This document shows, in pieces, positions 56,310 to 64,000 of a stretch of DNA of 64,000 nucleotides. Position 1 is the stretch's first letter, and every line of letters starts with the position of its first letter. Location: NCBI RefSeq assembly GCF_918797505.1, contig NC_092797.1:36531372-36595371 (forward strand), in the 5' to 3' direction. The notes under the pieces were generated by a model, which saw only the letters and a program-made list of their open reading frames with translations, was not told the DNA's origin and searched no databases. The position numbers were made by a program, and so were the translations under genes. The stretch is from Bemisia tabaci (taxonomy: Eukaryota; Arthropoda; Insecta; Hemiptera; Aleyrodidae).

Positions 56310-56419
56310 TATGATTAATTTAGTCTTAGTGACGATTTTCGCAAGTTGGCAACACTAAATCTCATCCACTTAACTGTGTGTGAATAATGGAGATGTTCAA
56401 AAAATTGGTTTTATTGTCA
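56310..56419 (+). other. Start of receptor 3' UTR
   Basis: Immediately downstream of the stop. I see no AATAAA before the B element begins at 56420, so the transcript probably runs into or past that repeat. Confidence 0.45.
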
Positions 56420-56911
56420 ATGGAGATGTTGTATGTGTGAGGAATTTGCGATTTAACTGTTGACTCTTACGTAAAAGTTCGCGAGAAACACGATGGTGCT
56501 ACTGGTTTTTTCTGAAATCAATTCCCAAGCTCAAAAAAAGTTCTCAAGTTGAGGCCAAAATGGAGGGGATATCCCACCCTACCCTGAGAGTCCACCTCTA
56601 CATTTAAGCAAATTCTCCATGCAAAGATAGGGAGCAAATAGGTACATTAGCAGTGATGCCGTGTTTTCAGTTTTGGAGTCCCCAAATGAAGAGGCAGCCC
56701 AGTCAATGTATTTGCTCCCTAGCTTTGCATGGAGAGTTCGTCTTGATGTAGAGGTGGACTCTCAGGGTAGCGTGGGATATCCCTCCTCCTATATTTTTGA
56801 GCTTGGGAGTAGATTTCAGAGAAAACCAGTGGCACAATCGTGTTTCTCACGAACTTTTACATAAGAATCAACGGTCAAATCGCAAATTACTCACACATGC
56901 AACATCTCCAT
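56420..56911. repeat. Foldback family B, copy 2 (full), just after the receptor stop
   Basis: 492 bp. ATGGAGATGTTGTATGTGTG at the left, CACATGCAACATCTCCAT at the right, with long arms as in copy 1. If transcribed in the 3' UTR it would form a long stem. Confidence 0.9.
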
Positions 56912-59505
56912 GGAGCTCAGTTTAAAAGGAGTTAAGGAGTGTCACTTATTACATGCAATCTCCGCAGTGTAAAAATCAAACGACTTCATGTACCTTTTTC
57001 TCAGGATCTGCTGGATGGATTTTCCTTTTTTTCTCCTTTTTTACGCGTTTGACTGCGCCTCACTTATTGTTAGCATTGATTATTTTTGATGGATTTAACT
57101 GGAGGAGAAATAGTGTTATTAATTTCTACGATTCTGCAGTTGGCATTGATTTCGTGAAGGTCCAACTCGATTAAGCTTGAGCAATTGCGATTTTGCAAGT
57201 TTGAAACACTATTTTTCTCCCTTTGAATTAAAAGGAAATATCGATTAAAGGCGAAAAAATCGATTGTTTTACATTCATTTACATGGAGGAAAAATAGTGT
57301 TGCCAACTTTCAGGTGTCACCACTACGTTTTTTGGCAGTGACATGGTGATTCAGGATTAAATTATACGCACTCAAAGGAATCGGATCCAATCTTACATGA
57401 AAAGCGTTTCTTTGCAAAAGCTTCATTGCGCTCAGTGAAGTACATTTTGCAATTAGGGAACGGCTGGTTTTGGTATGTAAAATTTTAATCGCGGCAACGC
57501 AAATTTAAACTAATCGAGGTGAAATTGTTCTGGCTGTGATGAAACCGTTTAGTTTCAAAAAAAAAAAAAAAAAATTATTTGTGACGAAAACAAATTTTCT
57601 CCTCATGGCAATTTATATTCCTGTGCGCAATGAAATTATACAGCTTAATTAAAGAGCCCTCCTTTTTAATTATAAGCAACGTTAAAAACATGCTAGCGAA
57701 GTCACCACCTTCTAGATAGTCGTTTATTTAAAAAAAAAAATCGATAATTTCATCGAATTTTTCTCATTTGGGAGGGAAAAAATGGTCGTGTTGCACAATA
57801 CTTTCTTCTCGATCGCTTTCCTTTCAGAGTCACAGCTTGCCATATTTTGAAGGAGGGGATCCACTTTTTTATAATAATGACAACACTCATATTTATGACC
57901 ATATGTAAAATGAAGGAAAATTTATCATTTTTCACATCATGATAGCAAAAATTGACGATGAAGAGGGTTTGAGGGACAGTTAAAAAGCTAATCCTTTTTT
58001 TGACGTCCCATAAAGCACCCACTTGGAACAAGTTTTCTCCTCTCCGATCAAAACTAAAAGCAATGACAGAAATTGCCGTAGAAGATTAATTTTTATCCTT
58101 AAATGTTATTTGTGAATTTGCGATGATGATAAAGTTGTTGTTTAAACGAAGAACTAACCGGTTTCATGTTGATTTAGCAACACTTGTAATATTTTTACTC
58201 GATTTTTTTTTATCAGAAATACTTATCAAGATTTTCGACCTTTAAAAGCAAGGATTGTTACCGTTTCTCCTTATTATCAATGATGATAATTGGAGATGTT
58301 GGTAATATAAGGAATTGTTTTCTCTGTAGTTTCTCTCCCCCCCCCCCCCCCGAAAAAAAAGTTATCATAAAAAAACCAATTTGCCTTCTCAACGTTTACA
58401 TAGTCGTAGCTTAGGGAGACGGCAGATTCGGTGGCCATGCTCCACTATGAAAAAGGAGTATTTTAACGAACAAACAAACAAAAAACTACTAAGACAATGG
58501 AACTACATCCTGAATCACTTATATAGCTTGCAATTTGACGCGATCCGCTGAAAGGAATGTGCACTTTCACTCATTTTGAAAACTATCAAAGGTACTATTT
58601 TCTTGTACAGTTCAACTTCATGAATGAGCCAGAACAATTAGTTCGTTATTGTATACTATATAGTTGGGTCAATGATTAAAACGCACTTTACGCCAGTGCT
58701 AACGCCTCTGTGCGAGCTCAGTGAGCTTTAGTGCAATGTTGCATTTGCGAAAATTGAAGGCGTTTCAAATTTTTCTATCTTCAGCTCATAACTATGTAAT
58801 AGCAAGACAGACTTACCCTCATTAACTCCATACCGAAGTTGACGGTATCAAATTGGTTGTTAATGTTGCATACCTGAAGAAAATGAAGGCGTTTTCACTC
58901 CTTCAGCCCTGAGGCGCACTTAAAAGCTTAGACCCGGTGCGTTTTCCAGGCTTCGTCACGTCACTACAAACACAAGGAGATGACCATTTTCTCCCCATCG
59001 AAGAACTTCGTTTTGCAAGGGGACCGTGCCGACTCTCGTGAGGTGGCCGCACTGAAATTATTCCGTTTGAATTGATGTTCGAACATTAACTTGTATAAAA
59101 TGTGTCTATGTTAAATGAATGTGAAATAATTGATATTTATTGAGGCAGGCTGTGTCATCTGGATTATTTACAATGGATGATTATAGAAGAAAAACAGCGT
59201 GGCAATTTGCCGGAATCCCCACTGCGCTGGTGAGAAAAAATTGTGGTGAACTCGTTGTTCTAACATTTATTTGTATGTCAGCTGGACTTACTGCGAATTG
59301 TGAATGCAGATCTAATTATTTTTATGGTTTTTTTTTTTTTCATTGTTTAAATTTTATTTAGTGTATTCATAAATTGATTGCTGTTTAGAAGCCACAGTTA
59401 TTGGTCGAAATGGAGGAAAGATGCGTATTAAATTAGCAAGTTTCTCTGTTATACCGGGCTTAAAAATACTATGGGTACGTTGCTTGGAGGCAATATAGCC
59501 GACTG
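56912..59505. other. Intergenic, no recognised gene
   Basis: AT-rich. Small inverted words (GGAGAAATAGTGTT near 57104 and AACACTATTTTTCTCC near 57206) form a short hairpin. CATTTTGCAATTAGGGAACG at 57446 is a family F tip. A poly-C run lies at 58337-58351. Near 58730-58905 ATGTTGCAT and GAAGGCGTTT recur. No coding signal. Confidence 0.45.
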
Positions 59506-60056
59506 AATACTTATTTAACAGTAAATTCGCTCGAAAATCACACGAGGCTTATCAAAAAAGTCTGAAGTCCACTCCTTAGCCTATAATCTGCGTAGTTTGT
59601 AACACGCTTTTTTAAGTTTCCTGCGTCTGCTGGCAGTTTTGCTCAATCACCGCCGACCAGGATTGCACATGCAGGCAGAGGGGTAAGCAACTAAGGGTAG
59701 TTATTACTACCCTAAGTAAACAAACGATTAACTAACTTTTTGTATGGCATGATCTCAATTGCTTTCAAGCGTTTATTTCTTTTTTCTATCTTAATTTTGA
59801 AAAAACAAAAGCTTTGAATCCTTTGAAATCTTCCGCAACAAGAGTGTATGACAGTTTCCAAGATTGTTTGTTTACCTAGGTAAAGTCTCTCTTCGGGCAA
59901 ACCTGACTGCCGGTCGCCATGAAAAACTGCCCCCATCCACGGTAAATTTGAAAAAAAAAAAAACGTGTTACAAACCCTCAGACTGCGCGCCAAAAAGTGG
60001 ATTTCAGACTTTTTAGATGTTCTCAGCGTGATTATCGAGCAAATTCACCCTGAAAA
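59506..60056. repeat. Foldback element S
   Basis: AGTAAATTCGCTCGAAAATC, AAAGTCTGAAGTCCACTCC and TTTGTAACACGCTTTTTT at the left are mirrored at the right by AAAACGTGTTACAAACCC, AGTGGATTTCAGAC and GATTATCGAGCAAATTCACC. Arms are about 100 bp and imperfect. The flank at 60070, CTGTATCTCTTGCTCGCAAC, is shared with 18.9 kb. Confidence 0.75.
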
Positions 60057-61427
60057 AGTATATACAGTTGACTGTATCTCTTGCTCGCAACAGACCCATT
60101 GAAAATAAAATACCAACCGACCACCCCTCTCCAAATTTTTCTCGTGACGAGAGCAATCATCGCAGGTTCTCAAATTGCTCACCACCCAAATGGTGATCAT
60201 ATTGCCGGAAGCCTCATGGCTCATTAAAACACAAACGTGCAATTTTTTGTCTATTCCTGGAATAATAAAAATTGATTTCTCATATTCTTGGGATTTGATG
60301 AAATATTGAAGAGCCTGGTTGAATTTTATCGCACAACAGCATAGTTAGGATATTTTTTTTTTTTGTTTTTATAGATTTAGAAATTTCAATAATATCTCTT
60401 GATCTGGCCCATTCATTAAATCACCCTCAAAAACGTCAAAATTTTACGAAATTTCACCCTCATATACATATTTCTCCATCTGCATTCTATGTTTGCTAAC
60501 TTAAGTCAGCTTTTGTAAATATTAAACTTTAACTACCTACTCTTGTTCGAGATTTTTTTATAAATGTTCACATTGTTTAAATATAGAATCGTACGCTCAA
60601 AATATTTGATCTTGTATTTTTCTTGACTTAATGATAATTGCTTTAATTTAATATACACAACATCTCCGAAAAAAGGAACTATAATGCCGCTAAAGGATAA
60701 AAAATCCAAACTTTGCATTCTATTTCAAGAAGGGTAACTTAATTTCTCGGTCATAGACACCGAACTTCGTCTCAGAAAACCGAGAAAATCGGGGAAAAAT
60801 ACGAGTCTCAATATGGATATATGTATTCAGGTAATTCGATGGACGCCATATTTTGTGCCAACAGCTTTTTCAAAAGTCAGCTTTTAAGGGACATCCGCAA
60901 AAATCTTCAGGAATTACATTGTTGGGGTTTTTTTTGGCTACAATTAAAGAAAATCTCCTTGTCAGAGTTTAACAAGGCTTGATAACTGCCCTCAATAATA
61001 TACGTGGCGTACATACATTGGAGAGACGTGTTTCCCTAAGATTCTAATGGATGTCCCTTAAAAGTCGACTTTTGACAAAAAAATTTTAACTATGAACGCA
61101 TCATCTAACTAAAACCAAATCAGGGTTAAAATGTATCCTAAAGCCTTGATAACATATCAAAAGCTCGTTTTAGTTAGACGATGCGCTCGGCGTCAAAAAA
61201 GCCTCGGAGTGATAGAAAAACACGCATTTGCGATAAAATGCGCCTGCAGACGTATCTTCCGGCAACCGTTTAACACGTATCCATTGGCCTATGGACCAAA
61301 TCATGATTATTTCCGGAAACTACATTGAGTTAACTTGGAAAACCCGCATAAATTTCAAGATTCTAGGGGGGACCAGAAAAGGCTCTTATCGATACCCCCT
61401 CCTATTGAAACGTCGCATGGCGACATG
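60057..61427. other. Intergenic, two hairpin pairs
   Basis: AAAGTCAGCTTTTAAGGGAC at 60873 pairs with GTCCCTTAAAAGTCGACTTT at 61053. Beside it, ACGCATCATCTAACTAAAAC (about 61097) pairs with GTTTTAGTTAGACGATGCGC (about 61167). The start of repeat I is at 60838. No gene recognised. Confidence 0.55.
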
Positions 61428-61681
61428 CTGCCGTGCTAAGGAAAAACGCCGTATGAACATCCGAGAGTTGCCAAATTGCCTTCGATAAAATGTTATATTT
61501 TTGAGGAAGTCCATGTATGTTTTCCCTTGAAGTTTTCAGGAATTTTAGGTGAAACTGCGAACAAAATTATCTGAAAAATTGGAAGAAAAGTATTTAAAAA
61601 TTTCCCCGAAAATTCGTGATTTATCAAAGGAAATTTGGCAACACCTAAAGGCTCGCACGACGTTTTTCCTCAGCATGGCAG
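61428..61681. repeat. Foldback family A, copy 6 (intact)
   Basis: 254 bp. CTGCCGTGCTAAGGAAAAAC at the left, TTTTTCCTCAGCATGGCAG at the right. It lies about 250 bp downstream of the zinc-finger stop codon. Confidence 0.9.
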
Positions 61682-61934
61682 CACGGTGGCACGGCTTTTG
61701 GCCGGAAGATGACGATGTATGGAAGCACATATTTTTCTAATGTCCTACGAGCAATAATACCCAGCTTCACAGAAAGTTTTGGTCACATGCTATATATTTA
61801 CAATCACAGCTTGTCATCGGTCTACTTCAAAAGAGCAAAACCTACATGGCATTACTATGTAAATGCAATTCTCAAACGAGGAGGGAATCACATTATGATT
61901 AAAATCACAGCTAAAGAAAAGTCTGCGTATTGAT

Positions 61935-62155
61935 TCAATCATCGTCATCACCAGCCATATCGAGGCTTGGATGTTTCTTCTTTATGTGCTCATTGAGGAT
62001 GGATTTCTTCCCATACTTTTTCTGACATACAGGGCAGGTGGTCGCGTCCGTGTGAGAGGCCTTATGCTCGTTCAGGCTCTGCGTATTGGAGTAACGTTTA
62101 TGACACACATCGCACTCGTGAGGTTTGACTTCGGGACCGCGAATTTCCATCTCAG
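61935..62155 (-). CDS. C2H2 zinc-finger protein, last exon
   Basis: On the - strand a pyrimidine-rich tract with TTTGTTTCAG (AG at 62157-62156) precedes an exon that begins with two bases of a split codon. It continues EMEIRGPEVKPHECDVCHKR and ends with four Asp and TGA (61937-61935). Numbered from that Glu, finger 1 is Cys14-x2-Cys17-x12-His30-x3-His34 and finger 2 is Cys40-x2-Cys43-x12-His56-x4-His61. A pair of fingers on a separate 3' exon is the layout of alternative last exons in insect BTB zinc-finger genes such as lola, but the BTB part is outside the window and this family call is inference. It is likely a nuclear DNA-binding protein. It is transcribed convergently with the receptor gene. 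Confidence 0.85.
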
Positions 62156-62473
62156 CTGAAACAAAGCAACAGTCTGAGTTCCTAAATGGATCTAAAATGC
62201 TTTCGCAAAAGTACTTTAAAAAAGGAAAAAACATCTCCTTCCGGAAGCACTATCACAACCAGCGTTTTCGTCAAAATTGAGTCATTAATAAATTCGAATT
62301 CTTAAATCCACCCACTAGAGAAATATTATCTTGTCTGAAAGAAAGTGCCAAAGCCTAGAACCATCTCTAACTCAGCCTCCATAAAATGAAGTTCAGGTCA
62401 AACTCATTAGCTTGATAAATATCCTGAGGTATTTATTAGATGCTTTCCTGTTGATTCGTTTCATCCAAACATG
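62156..62473 (-). other. Zinc-finger gene intron, no recognised feature
   Basis: AT-rich intron upstream of the zinc-finger exon. No repeat recognised. Confidence 0.5.
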
Positions 62474-62731
62474 CACTGGAAAAAAAACACATTTGATCTA
62501 GAGTCCAGACTCTTGAAAACATTGACAAGAAAAAGGACTCTTGATTCAATCAGATTTAAGCTTAAATCAAAAGGAAATCCGCTCAAATTAAGAGGCTTGG
62601 TTCTTGATTTAAGCTTAAATCAAAACAAGAACTTGATTTAAGGTCTTCAGGTCTTGATTGAATTAAGAGTATTTTTCTTGTCGATGTTTTTAAGAGTCTG
62701 GACTCTAGATCCAATGTGTTTTTTTCCAGTG
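62474..62731. repeat. MITE family Y, copy 3, flanked by TG
   Basis: 258 bp. CACTGGAAAAAAAACACATT at the left, AATGTGTTTTTTTCCAGTG at the right, TG on both sides. The inner TTTAAGCTTAAATC hairpin is present and longer than in copy 1. Confidence 0.92.
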
Positions 62732-62779
62732 TGCAACACTGAACTTTGAAGAAGTAAACCTGACTTTAGTTTTTTCGGT

Positions 62780-63000
62780 TATAGGACATTTTGTCAACGA
62801 TTTTTTGTCCGCCCTGGTAAAAATGGCAAGTGCTCAGATCAGTAGCACTTGCCTTTGGAACAGACCTAAGCACTGATGTCAGTGCTGCCGGGCGCTGATC
62901 TGCTACCTCAGTGTTAGGTCTGTTCCAAAGGCAAGTGCCTCTGATGTAAGTGGCACTGACCTAAGTGTCTCAGACGTAAGCGGAGTGGAAACTCCCAGAA
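62780..63000. repeat. Hairpin next to a P-like end
   Basis: TTTTGTCAACGATTTTTTGT (62791) leads into CCCTGGTAAAAATGGCAAG, like a P terminal repeat. Then GCACTTGCCTTTGGAACAGA (62848) pairs with TCTGTTCCAAAGGCAAGTGC (about 62918), with the spacer also partly paired. Confidence 0.75.
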
Positions 63001-63126
63001 ATACTGTACAGGCAAAAATTTCGTTAATTACCGATCTGCCAGGTACGTTAAGTCACTATTTGACGATCAGGGAGGGCTGCTGTGAGTTTTCAATCCCAAG
63101 CAAGTATCACAATCTTCAGGGGACAT

Positions 63127-63200
63127 CGCTCGTTCCCATGCGGTCTCCAATCTAAGTACTAACTACGCCCGACGTAACTTAACTTCGGTGATCGTCCTAG
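63127..63200 (-). ncRNA. 5S rRNA-like sequence (SINE or pseudogene)
   Basis: The - strand reads CGATCACCGAAGTTAAG then ACGTCGGGCGTAGTTAGTAC, TTAGATTGGAGACCGC and ATGGGAACG. This is the middle and 3' part of eukaryotic 5S rRNA, including most of its internal RNA polymerase III promoter. The 5' third of 5S is replaced by GGTAGTGTAGTGGTTCAATC, which resembles a tRNA-type A box. The 3' end departs from 5S after GGGAACG. A true 5S gene is therefore excluded; a 5S-related SINE or pseudogene is likely. Confidence 0.72.
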
Positions 63201-63240
63201 CGATTGAACCACTACACTACCTGCGCGTGTACGTGTTAGG

Positions 63241-63976
63241 GGCGTAATTTTACCATTTCAGGGCCCCCATTGGGGTAATTTTGCCAGCAAATGATGATTT
63301 TGTCTTTGAATGTGAATCCGATACTTAATTTTTCTATTATTCTTTTTTAATCAATCAACATGTAAATGAAGTTTTGTAAGTTACGTTTCTTTGAAAAAAA
63401 AATGGATCGCACTAAAATTCAAAATTAAAGCTAATGATGCAAAAAAAATAATGAAAGTTGAAATTATACAAAAAATATAAATTAGCAGATACAAAAATTG
63501 AAAGTAAAGGAGTAAAAAAGTTAGAAAAGAATTGAAAATAAAGTAGGAAAATTTTAAAAAAAATTGAGACTGAAACATTTTAAAAACAGTTAAAACTGAA
63601 AAAAATTAAAACCAAATTTAAAACTATTTTTTTTTATAAAAAAATAATAATGCTTAAATAAATATATCTAAATACATATTTTAGCGGTGATAATATTTTT
63701 ATCGATCTCATTTTTTGTTGTGTTTTAATTATTTAAGTGCCATCTTAAACGAAGAGGGTAAAACAAATTATTCAAGAGTGTGGCTACTTAAACTAGTTTT
63801 CCTTCCCTCTTAGAAAATCCCACCTTCTACAAAATATGCCTCTCTGAAAGATAAAGTTTGTGGTCCCCGTGTCCCGAGGAAATATTCCCCCACGAAAATG
63901 AAATAGGGTGGGGGAAGGGGGAGCCATCTCTACTTTTTGGGAGTGAGTGCGGTTCGATTAAGATTGATGTCAGAGA
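63241..63976 (-). other. Zinc-finger gene intron, A-rich
   Basis: 63390-63650 is dominated by short A-rich words (AAAATTGAAA-like) on the + strand. The rest is ordinary. ORFs here are low-complexity. Confidence 0.5.
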
Positions 63977-63981
63977 CTTAC

Positions 63982-64000
63982 CCTCTGAACCAAGTCCTGA
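63982..64000 (-). CDS. Possible preceding exon of the zinc-finger gene (cut by window edge)
   Basis: On the - strand TTCAGAGG is followed by GTAAGTC, a strong donor. Joining it to the acceptor at 62156 leaves one base plus two (G|CT = Ala) and keeps frame, reading SGLGSEAEME across the junction without a stop. Only 19 bases are visible, so the call rests on the donor and the phase match. The implied intron is 1826 nt. Confidence 0.5.

Noticed and set aside
63127..63240. Functional 5S rRNA or tRNA gene
   Set aside because: The 5' third of 5S is missing and replaced, and the 3' end departs from 5S. The tRNA-like head lacks a full cloverleaf.
1..64000. CRISPR arrays, operons or prophage
   Set aside because: No regularly spaced identical repeats with unique spacers. 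The genes are spliced with GT/AG introns, so this is a eukaryotic nuclear sequence.

Overview
This is a eukaryotic, almost certainly insect, genomic window. Most of it (left edge to 56309, + strand) is the downstream part of one large gene for a nicotinic acetylcholine receptor alpha subunit, closest from memory to Drosophila nAChRalpha2. Seven coding exons can be placed to the base: 1493..1537, 5718..5827, 22526..22706, 42035..42191, 50750..51126, 52072..52476 and 56112..56309. Together they give an open frame of 490 codons plus stop. It covers ligand-binding loops D, A and B, the Cys-loop, the vicinal cysteines of loop C, TM1-TM4 and the large cytoplasmic loop. The signal peptide and N-terminal exons lie upstream of the window. 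The insect assignment rests on this subunit type. The interspersed repeats and large introns would suit a hemipteran such as a whitefly, but I cannot prove that.

The introns (4.2, 16.7, 19.3, 8.6, 0.9 and 3.6 kb) are packed with short non-autonomous DNA transposons (MITEs and foldbacks), often nested. I group them by shared sequence. C and V are hAT-like with perfect 8-bp target duplications. X and Y have CACTG ends and 2-bp flanking repeats. P is about 1 kb with a perfect 76-bp central palindrome. A is about 250 bp with CTGCCGTGC ends, and B about 500 bp, once found inside A. F is about 145 bp with at least seven copies. G and H are nested in each other. E carries inside it D, an inverted repeat with arms of nearly 600 bp. 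Single or low-copy foldbacks are T, U, V, W, Z and S. A non-LTR retrotransposon occupies the left edge (2..1279), and a broken copy of the same kind lies at 27.6-28.1 kb. A roughly 700-bp TTC-rich pyrimidine tract lies at 37.6-38.35 kb and a GC-rich island at 27.0-27.4 kb.

Right of the receptor gene is about 5.6 kb of intergenic DNA. Then, convergent on the - strand, comes the last exon of a C2H2 zinc-finger gene (61935..62155). A possible preceding exon is cut by the window edge (63982..64000). The intron between them holds a Y element, a hairpin and a stretch resembling 5S rRNA.

I see no prokaryotic operon, CRISPR array or phage. The most notable points are the long intronic inverted repeat that could make double-stranded RNA, the P family palindrome, the target duplications that let the MITE families be classed, and an arginine replacing a normally invariant glycine beside the receptor's pore.
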